Assembly (NCBI GenBank): GCA_045640725.1
Contig: JAZUFN010000009.1
Span: 1-8,001, forward strand
Direction of reading: 5' to 3'
From: RGIG3528 sp045640725
GTDB taxonomy: Bacteria > Bacillota > Clostridia > Lachnospirales > Lachnospiraceae
DNA length: 8,001 nt
Shown here: positions 1-6,107 of the stretch, in pieces
How the letters are laid out: the number at the start of each line of letters is the position of its first letter
Numbering within the stretch: the first letter of the stretch is position 1
Position numbers and translations under genes: made by a program
Notes under the pieces: model-generated
Told to the model about the DNA's origin: nothing
Database searches by the model: none
The model's input: only the letters and a program-made list of their open reading frames with translations

Positions 1-994
1 AGCTGTAAAGTTTACGAATTTCTTCGCCAACCTTTTCAGATGGATGCTCAGCATGAAGCTTTCTCATAGCGTTGAAGTGTACCTGCTGGCCTGCACCTGA
101 CATATCTAATAAGAAATCTTTTGCGAATGTTCCGTCCTGGATATCAGAAAGAACTTTCTTCATAGCTTTCTTTGTCTCTTCTGTGATGATCTTAGGACCT
201 GTGATATAATCACCATATTCAGCTGTGTTAGAGATAGAATATCTCATTCCTGCGAAACCTGACTGGTAGATCAGATCTACGATCAGTTTCATCTCATGGA
301 TACACTCGAAGTATGCATTACGTGGATCATAACCAGCCTCTGTAAGAGTCTCGAAACCAGCCTGCATAAGTGCACATACACCACCACAAAGAACTGCCTG
401 CTCACCGAAGAGGTCTGTTTCTGTCTCTGTACGGAAGTTAGTCTCCAGAACGCCTGCTCTGGCACCGCCGATACCCAAAGCGTATGCAAGACCGATTTCC
501 CATGCATCGCCTGTAGCATCCTGCTCAACAGCGATAAGACAAGGAACACCCTTACCTGCCTGGTACTCGGAACGTACTGTATGGCCAGGACCCTTTGGAG
601 CAATCATAATAACGTTTACATCCTTCGGAGGCTTAATGCAGCCAAAATGGATGTTGAAGCCGTGAGCGAATGCCAGGGTCTTACCGGCTGTAAGATTTGG
701 CTCGATGGACTCTTTGTAGAGCTTAGCCTGCTTCTCATCGTTGATGAGGATCATAATAAGGTCAGCCTGTTTTGCTGCCTCTGCTGCCTCGAATACCTCA
801 AGGCCCTGAGCTTCAGCCTTAGCCCAGCTCTTAGAACCCTTGTAAAGGCCTACGATTACGTGTACGCCTGACTCCTTGAGATTCAGTGCGTGTGCGTGGC
901 CCTGGGAGCCATAACCGATGATTGCTACTGTCTTGCCTGCAAGCTTATTAAGATCGCAGTCCTGCTGATAAAAGATTCTTGATTCTTTTGCCAT
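1..994 (-). CDS. ilvC: Ketol-acid reductoisomerase (class I), 3' end cut by window edge
   Basis: Cytosolic Mg2+- and NAD(P)H-dependent enzyme that isomerises and reduces 2-acetolactate (or acetohydroxybutyrate) to the dihydroxy acid in valine, leucine and isoleucine synthesis. The frame reads 331 codons without a stop and runs off the left edge. Class I enzymes are about 330-345 aa, so only a few residues are missing. The N-terminal Rossmann domain has the GYGSQGHAHA nucleotide-binding loop (residues 27-36) and a cofactor loop GLYKGSKSW (49-57). S54 and S56 of that loop suggest NADPH preference (inference). The C-terminal knotted domain shows the expected catalytic set: H111, K134, D194 and E198 (TDLFGEQ), E230 and E234 (ECIHE), and S255 in SISNTAEY. 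The ATG at 994 is chosen because AGAGAGG (1004-1010) lies 9 bases upstream. It is the last visible gene of the operon, 43 bases after ilvN. Identification is very secure. Confidence 0.97.
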   Translation of the reverse strand, partial: MAKESRIFYQQDCDLNKLAGKTVAIIGYGSQGHAHALNLKESGVHVIVGLYKGSKSWAKAEAQGLEVFEAAEAAKQADLIMILINDEKQAKLYKESIEPNLTAGKTLAFAHGFNIHFGCIKPPKDVNVIMIAPKGPGHTVRSEYQAGKGVPCLIAVEQDATGDAWEIGLAYALGIGGARAGVLETNFRTETETDLFGEQAVLCGGVCALMQAGFETLTEAGYDPRNAYFECIHEMKLIVDLIYQSGFAGMRYSISNTAEYGDYITGPKIITEETKKAMKKVLSDIQDGTFAKDFLLDMSGAGQQVHFNAMRKLHAEHPSEKVGEEIRKLYS

Positions 995-1003
995 GATATT
1001 TTA

Positions 1004-1010
1004 CCTCTCT
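1004..1010 (-). promoter_or_regulatory. Ribosome binding site of ilvC
   Basis: AGAGAGG on the minus strand lies 9 bases before the ilvC ATG. It sits in the A/T-rich 43-base gap after ilvN (995-1037), where I see no terminator hairpin or promoter, so ilvC is most simply read as co-transcribed with ilvN. Confidence 0.75.
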
Positions 1011-1037
1011 TATTGTTTTTATATTTGAAAAAATTAA

Positions 1038-1544
1038 TTACGCCTGTACGCCCTCGGAAAGGGTGGAGCTGCCACGCTCAAGAGCTACAATGCCGGTACG
1101 GCAGAGCTCCAGTATCTCATAGTCTCTCATAAGATCTATAAATGAATCGATAATGTGATTGTTGCCCACTACCTGAATCACCATGGATTCTCTGGTGTAA
1201 TCCACTGTCTTGCCACGGTAAGCATCAACAGCAGCCAGAATATCTCTGCGGGATTCGGGATCGTTTTTCATTTTTATGAGAAGGAGCTCATTGTTAATAG
1301 CGTTATCGGAAGTAAGCTCCTTTATGGATACTACATCAGTCAGCTTGTAGAGCTGCTCTATAACCTGCTTTTTCTCAGCCTCTTCACCGAAAGAAGAGAG
1401 GGTGATACGGGAAAATTCAGGGGATTCTGTTTCAGATACCGTAAGGCTCTGAATATTGAAACGACGTCTTCTGAACATGGAAGTGACTCTGTTCAGAACG
1501 CCAAACTGGTTCTTTACCAGTACTGCTATTGTGAAATGTGCCAT
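1038..1544 (-). CDS. ilvN: Acetolactate synthase, small regulatory subunit (ACT domain)
   Basis: Regulatory subunit of acetohydroxyacid synthase. In this family it activates the catalytic subunit and confers feedback inhibition by valine. The 168 aa length is normal for IlvN/IlvH. An N-terminal ACT domain spans about residues 4-77, and an ALS_ss C-terminal domain follows (about 84-160, including RGKTVDYT at 109-116 and RTGIVALERG near 149-158). Aligned by eye with E. coli IlvH, residues N12, G15 and N30 match the valine-site residues N11, G14 and N29, so valine binding is probably kept. N18 replaces S17, and the usual glycine before the F/Y-N-I motif is arginine, giving RRRRFNIQSLTV (25-36). 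The ATG at 1544 shares its A with the ilvB stop (TAATG), with GGAGG (1555-1559) 10 bases upstream. Translation is therefore probably coupled to ilvB. The symbol could equally be written ilvH. Confidence 0.95.
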   Translation of the reverse strand: MAHFTIAVLVKNQFGVLNRVTSMFRRRRFNIQSLTVSETESPEFSRITLSSFGEEAEKKQVIEQLYKLTDVVSIKELTSDNAINNELLLIKMKNDPESRRDILAAVDAYRGKTVDYTRESMVIQVVGNNHIIDSFIDLMRDYEILELCRTGIVALERGSSTLSEGVQA

Positions 1545-3211
1545 TACATCTTTACCTCCGTGATAATTTGATCCATGGAGCCATTTGGTGGCAACATAGG
1601 CAGTACCATCTCATCTTTGCCGATAGGGCACTCGATGAGGAAGGGACCGTTGTAGTCAAAAGCTTCTGTCAGTGCTGCATCCAGCTCTTCCAGGGAGGCT
1701 ATGCGCTTACCTTTGGCGCCAAAGGCGTCTGCCAGCTTCACAAAGTCGGTCTGGCGATCCAGAACAGTGTTGGAATAATGCTTATCGAAGAAAAGAGTCT
1801 GCCACTGACGTACCATACCCAGTACACCGTTATTTAAGAGAAGAATTACCAAAGGTACATTTTCGTGAACAGCCGTAGCCATTTCATTCAGGCACATACC
1901 GAAGGAGCCGTCACCTGTTACCAAAAGTCCATGATGACCTGTACCGGTAACACCACCGATAGCAGCGCCCATACCAAAGCCCATGGTACCCAGACCACCT
2001 GAGGTCAGGAAACGACGAGGCTCGGAAAACTTTAAGTATTGGGCAGCCCACATCTGATGCTGACCTACGTCTGTGGCTACAGGAGTTTTGGGAGTAAGAT
2101 GCTTATTTACCACATCCATTACTGCCTTTGGGGTCATACCGGGGCGAGTATCGCTACCGGACTTTTCTTTTTCTCTAAAATCCTCTACTCTGCTCATCCA
2201 GAAAGGATTTTTACGTTCCTTAAGGAGAGGGAGAAGCTTCTCGAGGGTCTTTTTAACGTCACCTCTCAGGGCAACAGCAGGATTGGTAGTCTTACCCAGC
2301 TCTGCACCATCGATGTCAATCTGAACGATGGAAGTGTTGAGAGCAAATTTTTTACGGTTGCCTGTAACACGGTCGTTAAATCTAACGCCCAGAGAGATAA
2401 CACAGTCTGCATGTGACATGGCAATGGAAGATGCGTAATGGCCATGCATACCCTGCATTCCCAGAAAACGGGGATGGTCAGTGGGAACACCTGTTATTCC
2501 CATAAGAGAGCATCCGATAGGGGCGTCGATTTTTTCTGCAATGGCTGTTACCAGATCCTCGGCATCTGCAGCCAGCACACCGCCACCGAAGTATACAAAG
2601 GGTCTGTCCGCTGCATTAATAATGGCAGCAGCCTCTTCTATACGAGCATCCTTTGCTGCAAAGGCTTCTGTTTTTTCAGCTTTTGGCAAAGGTTCATATT
2701 CATATTTTGCGATCTGGATATCTTTGGGAACATCGATAAGGACAGGACCGGGCTTGCCGGAAGCTGCCAGAACGAAGGCTTCATGGATAGTCTCCTGAAG
2801 CTCAGAGATATCGCCAACAATGTAATTATGCTTGGTTACAGGAAGGGTAATACCTGTAATATCTATTTCCTGGAAAGAATCGGTACCAAGGGAGGAAGTG
2901 GGCACGTTACCTGTGATGGCCACCATAGGAATGGAGTCCAGGTAGGCTGTGGATATACCTGTTACCAGATTGGTAGCGCCTGGACCGGAAGTAGCGATAA
3001 CAACGCCTACCTTGCCTGTGGCGCGGGCGTATCCGTCTGCTGCATGGCTGGCACCCTGCTCATGGGCTGCCAAAACGTGACGAATCTCGTCCTGATACTT
3101 GTACAAGGAATCATATACGTTAATGATCTGACCGCCCGGGTAGCCGAAAACAACGTCTACACCTTCGTCAATCAGAGTCTTTACGATGATGTCTGCTCCT
3201 GATAATGTCAT
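1544..3211 (-). CDS. ilvB: Acetolactate synthase, large catalytic subunit
   Basis: ThDP-, Mg2+- and FAD-dependent acetohydroxyacid synthase. It condenses two pyruvates to 2-acetolactate, or pyruvate with 2-ketobutyrate, which is the first common step of branched-chain amino acid synthesis. The 555 aa length fits the family. The N-terminal ThDP (PYR) domain spans about 1-165 and has GYPGG (23-27), catalytic E51 in AAHEQGASHAADGYAR, and TSGPGATN (74-81). The central FAD-linked domain (about 190-325) has VRFNDRVTGN (276-285). The C-terminal PP domain has GDGSF (433-437) and NN (460-461), giving the D434/N461 metal-pyrophosphate ligands, then LGMVRQWQ (464-471) and the typical tail VLPMLPPNGSMDQII (536-550). 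These features separate it from catabolic AlsS and from other ThDP oxidases, as does the ilvN gene that directly follows. The ATG at 3211 has AAGGAG (3220-3225) 8 bases upstream, and leuB ends 20 bases before it. Confidence 0.97.
   Translation of the reverse strand: MTLSGADIIVKTLIDEGVDVVFGYPGGQIINVYDSLYKYQDEIRHVLAAHEQGASHAADGYARATGKVGVVIATSGPGATNLVTGISTAYLDSIPMVAITGNVPTSSLGTDSFQEIDITGITLPVTKHNYIVGDISELQETIHEAFVLAASGKPGPVLIDVPKDIQIAKYEYEPLPKAEKTEAFAAKDARIEEAAAIINAADRPFVYFGGGVLAADAEDLVTAIAEKIDAPIGCSLMGITGVPTDHPRFLGMQGMHGHYASSIAMSHADCVISLGVRFNDRVTGNRKKFALNTSIVQIDIDGAELGKTTNPAVALRGDVKKTLEKLLPLLKERKNPFWMSRVEDFREKEKSGSDTRPGMTPKAVMDVVNKHLTPKTPVATDVGQHQMWAAQYLKFSEPRRFLTSGGLGTMGFGMGAAIGGVTGTGHHGLLVTGDGSFGMCLNEMATAVHENVPLVILLLNNGVLGMVRQWQTLFFDKHYSNTVLDRQTDFVKLADAFGAKGKRIASLEELDAALTEAFDYNGPFLIECPIGKDEMVLPMLPPNGSMDQIITEVKM
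1555..1559 (-). promoter_or_regulatory. Ribosome binding site of ilvN, inside the ilvB 3' end
   Basis: GGAGG lies within the last codons of ilvB, 10 bases before the ilvN ATG. It fixes the ilvN start at 1544 and lets ribosomes finishing ilvB re-initiate at the TAATG junction. Confidence 0.8.
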
Positions 3212-3219
3212 TAGAAAAA

Positions 3220-3225
3220 CTCCTT
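3220..3225 (-). promoter_or_regulatory. Ribosome binding site of ilvB
   Basis: AAGGAG sits 8 bases before the ilvB ATG, within the 20-base gap after the leuB stop. This gap joins the leucine-specific genes to the common-pathway genes. It is too short to hold a terminator plus a promoter, so the two gene groups are one transcription unit. Confidence 0.8.
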
Positions 3226-3231
3226 TATATC

Positions 3232-4317
3232 TTAAATAGATTCTGCAATAAGGTCGCCAATCTGACTGCAGACAGCAGGCTTAAGACCTGCAGCTTCGCC
3301 ATTTTCCGGCATAATATCTTTGGTTCTATAACCGGCATCCAGTACCTTACCGACAGCAGCTTCGATAGCATCAGCTTCTTCAGTCATGTCGAAGGAAAAA
3401 CGAAGCATCATGGCTGCGGAAAGAATAGTACCAATGGGATTGGCAATGTTCATACCTGCGATATCAGGGGCTGAACCGTGGATAGGCTCGTAGAGACCTA
3501 CAGTGCCGGCGCCCAGTGATGAAGAAGGAATCATGCCGATGGAGCCTGTAATCATGGAGGCTTCATCTGATAGAATATCACCAAACATGTTTTCTGTCAC
3601 TACTACATCGAACTGAGAAGGATCTTTTACTATCTGCATGGCGCAGTTATCTACCAGCATGTCGGAAAGTTCAACATCCGGATATTCAGCAGCCAGACGA
3701 TGCATAACACTTTTCCACAGACGGCTGCAGTCCAAAACATTGCTTTTTTCTACTGAAGTTAAGCGCTTATTTCTCTTTCTGGCGGTCTCAAAGCCGATAC
3801 GACCGATGCGCTCGATTTCTGACTCGGAGTAGGGCATCATATCTACCGCTACTTTTTCACCGTTTTCCTCATGGGTCTCATGACTGCCGAAGTAGATACC
3901 GCCGATAAGCTCACGAACAATGATAAAATCAATACCCTTGTCTACGATTTCAGCCTTTAACGGAGAAGCGGCAGAGAGCTGAGGCCAGATTTTGGCAGGG
4001 CGATTGTTGGAATATACTCCCATGCCGGCACGGAGGCGGAGCAGACCTTTTTCAGGACGCTTGGGACCCGGAACATCATTCCACTTGGGGCCGCCCACAG
4101 CACCCAGGAGTACGCTGTCGGAAGCCAGGCATTTCTGAAGTTCTGACTCCGGCAGTGGATCACCATGCTTGTCTATGGCTATACCGCCCATATCCACATC
4201 TGTATAGGAAAAAGTATGACCATACTTTTCTGCTATTTTATTAAGGACCTTAATGGCTTCGTTGACGATCTCGGGACCGATGCCGTCACCACGAATAACC
4301 GCAATATTCTTATTCAT
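3232..4317 (-). CDS. leuB: 3-isopropylmalate dehydrogenase
   Basis: NAD+- and Mg2+-dependent oxidative decarboxylation of (2R,3S)-3-isopropylmalate to 2-oxoisocaproate, the last leucine-specific step before transamination. The protein has 361 aa, normal for this homodimeric beta-decarboxylating dehydrogenase family. It starts with GDGIGPE (10-16). Substrate arginines lie in the segment LRLRAGMGVYSNNRP (93-107), with R106 the clear equivalent of the NLRP arginine. The active-site run RELIGGIYFG (135-144) holds R135 and Y142. K191 sits in VEKSNVL, and the metal aspartates are D223, D247 and D251 (FGDILSDEAS). The NAD site is EPIHGSAPDIAG (277-288), whose D285 fits NAD rather than NADP. Position 138 is Ile where most LeuB proteins have Thr. 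The ATG at 4317 has GAGAGG (4324-4329) 6 bases upstream. Isocitrate and tartrate dehydrogenase paralogues are unlikely given the leu neighbours and these motifs. Confidence 0.96.
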   Translation of the reverse strand: MNKNIAVIRGDGIGPEIVNEAIKVLNKIAEKYGHTFSYTDVDMGGIAIDKHGDPLPESELQKCLASDSVLLGAVGGPKWNDVPGPKRPEKGLLRLRAGMGVYSNNRPAKIWPQLSAASPLKAEIVDKGIDFIIVRELIGGIYFGSHETHEENGEKVAVDMMPYSESEIERIGRIGFETARKRNKRLTSVEKSNVLDCSRLWKSVMHRLAAEYPDVELSDMLVDNCAMQIVKDPSQFDVVVTENMFGDILSDEASMITGSIGMIPSSSLGAGTVGLYEPIHGSAPDIAGMNIANPIGTILSAAMMLRFSFDMTEEADAIEAAVGKVLDAGYRTKDIMPENGEAAGLKPAVCSQIGDLIAESI

Positions 4318-4323
4318 AGAAAA

Positions 4324-4329
4324 CCTCTC
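4324..4329 (-). promoter_or_regulatory. Ribosome binding site of leuB
   Basis: GAGAGG lies 6 bases before the leuB ATG, in the 29-base gap after leuD (4318-4346). A second AGAGG copy at 4335-4339 is 17 bases upstream of the ATG, which is too far to be the main site; it may only add local purine-rich sequence. Confidence 0.7.
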
Positions 4330-4346
4330 AAATTCCTCTAAATGAT

Positions 4347-4829
4347 TTACTTTTTCAAGGACTTAAGCAAACCGCCGGCTGTAATAATATTCTGAATAAA
4401 TTCAGGAAAAGGCTCAGCCTGATAGGTCTTGCCTGTGGTCTCGTCGGTAATGATACCGGTGTTAAAATCCACGGACACGATATCGCCGGGCTGGATTTCT
4501 TCTGCTGCTTCCACGCACTCCAGAATGGGAAGGCCGATATTAATGGCGTTTCTGTAAAAAATTCTGGCGAAGCTCTTGGCGATGACGCAACCTGTACCGC
4601 AGGTCTTTATGACCAGTGGAGCATGCTCACGGGAGGAGCCACAGCCAAAGTTCCAGCCGGCCACCATAACATCACCGGGCTTTACTTTTTTCACGTAGTC
4701 TGCATCTATATCCTCCATACAGTGAAGTGCCAGCTCTGTTGCCACGGAAGTGTTCAAATAACGTGCAGGGATGATAACATCTGTATCGACATTATCAGGG
4801 TATTTATAAACGGTTCCTTTAGTATTCAT
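4347..4829 (-). CDS. leuD: 3-isopropylmalate dehydratase, small subunit
   Basis: Small (swivel, aconitase domain 4) subunit of isopropylmalate isomerase. It pairs with LeuC to convert 2-isopropylmalate to 3-isopropylmalate by dehydration and rehydration. The 160 aa length matches the short LeuD class (about 160-170 aa) rather than the roughly 200 aa enterobacterial form. Visible motifs are DNVDTDVIIPARYL (12-25), the substrate-binding GCGSSREHAP (62-71), and ARIFYRNAINIGLP (88-101). The C-terminal tail IITAGGLLKSL is typical of the short class. The ATG at 4829 shares its A with the leuC stop (TAATG), and GGAGG (4837-4841) stands 7 bases upstream, so synthesis of the two subunits is probably coupled. 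A homoaconitase small subunit has the same fold, but the leu context makes LeuD far more likely. Confidence 0.96.
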   Translation of the reverse strand: MNTKGTVYKYPDNVDTDVIIPARYLNTSVATELALHCMEDIDADYVKKVKPGDVMVAGWNFGCGSSREHAPLVIKTCGTGCVIAKSFARIFYRNAINIGLPILECVEAAEEIQPGDIVSVDFNTGIITDETTGKTYQAEPFPEFIQNIITAGGLLKSLKK

Positions 4830-6088
4830 TACTGTACCTCCGGATTGGTGATGTAGCCTGTAAGCGCACTGGCAGCGGCTGTATAAGGGCTGGCCAGATA
4901 TACTTCACTCTTCACATGGCCCATACGGCCTACAAAGTTACGATTGGTGGTAGAGATGCATCTTTCGCCCTCTGCCAGGATACCCATGTAGCCACCCAGA
5001 CAAGGACCGCAGGTAGGAGTGGAGACCACTGCACCGGCATCGATAAAGTCTGTGATATAGCCCTTGGTGATACAATCACGATAAATCTGCATAGTGGCAG
5101 GAATGATTATGCAACGAACACCATCAGCCACTTTTTTGCCCTTAAGGATAAGGTGAGCGGCTTCCATATCCTCCATACGGCCATTGGTACAGGAGCCTAT
5201 AACTACCTGATCAATCTTGATATCTGTAAGCTCTGTAGCGGGCTTAGTATTTTCAGGAAGGTGAGGGCAGGCAACGATAGGCACCAGAGTGCTTAAATCG
5301 ATGTCGAAAGTCTGCTCGTACTCAGCATCGCAATCAGCTGTATACTCTACAGGCTGACGTTCGGTACGCCCCTTCATGTAGGCACGGGTCACATCATCTA
5401 CAGGGAAGATGCCGTTTTTGGCACCGGCCTCAATGGCCATATTGCAGATGCAGAGTCTGTCGTCCATAGTAAGAGTCTTAACACCTTCACCTACAAATTC
5501 CATGGATTTGTAAAGAGCACCGTCTACTCCGATTTTTCCTATGATGTAGAGTATGATATCCTTACCGGAGCAATTGGAGGGAAGCTTGCCTGTGAGATTG
5601 AACTTGATGGCTGCGGGCACCTTGAACCAGGCCATTCCGGTAGCCATGCCGGCTGCCATGTCGGTAGAGCCAACGCCTGTGGAAAAAGCACCCAGAGCTC
5701 CGTAGGTACAGGTGTGGCTGTCTGCACCGATGATGCAGTCACCGGCTGTAACTACGCCCTGTTCAGGTAAAAGAGCATGCTCTATACCCATTTTTCCGAC
5801 ATCGTAGAAGTGGCTGACACAGTGACTGCAGGCAAACTCACGGCACTGCTTGGATTGCTCGGCAGCCTTAATATCTTTATTAGGGACGAAATGGTCCAAA
5901 ACTATAGCGATGCGGTCTTTATCGAAGACCTCTGTAAATCCGTTTTTAGTAAATTCATTCACTGCCACAGGTGTGGTAATATCATTACCCAGCACTATGT
6001 CCAGCTTGGCATTTATAAGCTGTCCGGCTTTTACTGCAGGAAGGCCTGCATGAGCAGCCAGGATTTTTTGTGTCATGGTCATTCCCAT
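4829..6088 (-). CDS. leuC: 3-isopropylmalate dehydratase, large subunit
   Basis: Catalytic, [4Fe-4S]-bearing subunit of isopropylmalate isomerase in the aconitase superfamily. The 419 aa length places it in the shorter LeuC/HacA class (about 420 aa) common in archaea and Clostridia, not the roughly 465 aa enterobacterial class. Cluster ligands are C300 in GSCTNGR (298-304) and C360/C363 in CGPCLGG (360-366). Other family motifs are GNDITTP (34-40), the DHFVPNKD segment (65-72), GADSHTCTYGALGAFSTGVGS (121-141) and the C-terminal NRNFVGRMGH (382-391). The protein begins MGMTMTQ, so three Met codons compete. The first (6088) is chosen because AAGGAG (6097-6102) is 8 bases upstream of it, while the others are 14 and 20 bases away. 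It begins 19 bases after leuA and overlaps leuD by one base. Homoaconitase is the only realistic alternative and is disfavoured by the operon. Confidence 0.96.
   Translation of the reverse strand: MGMTMTQKILAAHAGLPAVKAGQLINAKLDIVLGNDITTPVAVNEFTKNGFTEVFDKDRIAIVLDHFVPNKDIKAAEQSKQCREFACSHCVSHFYDVGKMGIEHALLPEQGVVTAGDCIIGADSHTCTYGALGAFSTGVGSTDMAAGMATGMAWFKVPAAIKFNLTGKLPSNCSGKDIILYIIGKIGVDGALYKSMEFVGEGVKTLTMDDRLCICNMAIEAGAKNGIFPVDDVTRAYMKGRTERQPVEYTADCDAEYEQTFDIDLSTLVPIVACPHLPENTKPATELTDIKIDQVVIGSCTNGRMEDMEAAHLILKGKKVADGVRCIIIPATMQIYRDCITKGYITDFIDAGAVVSTPTCGPCLGGYMGILAEGERCISTTNRNFVGRMGHVKSEVYLASPYTAAASALTGYITNPEVQ
4837..4841 (-). promoter_or_regulatory. Ribosome binding site of leuD, inside the leuC 3' end
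   Basis: GGAGG overlaps the last leuC codons and lies 7 bases before the leuD ATG. It supports the start at 4829 and re-initiation at the TAATG junction between two subunits of one enzyme. Confidence 0.8.
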
Positions 6089-6096
6089 TGTGTTAT

Positions 6097-6102
6097 CTCC
6101 TT
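6097..6102 (-). promoter_or_regulatory. Ribosome binding site of leuC
   Basis: AAGGAG lies in the 19-base gap between leuA and leuC. Its 8-base spacing selects the first of the three clustered Met codons as the leuC start. Confidence 0.8.
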
Positions 6103-6107
6103 TATAT

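Noticed and set aside
296..871. Plus-strand open frame of 191 aa
   Set aside because: It is opposite ilvC, whose uninterrupted class I reductoisomerase frame explains the region. No ribosome binding site or family resemblance was seen for the plus-strand frame.
995..1037. Possible terminator or promoter in the ilvN-ilvC gap
   Set aside because: The gap is A/T-rich but has no G/C stem followed by a T-run and no convincing promoter pair; the genes look co-transcribed.
2438..3202. Plus-strand open frame of 254 aa
   Set aside because: It lies wholly opposite ilvB, has no recognisable domain and a Cys- and Gly-rich random-like composition. ilvB has all its catalytic motifs on the other strand, so this is an antisense shadow.
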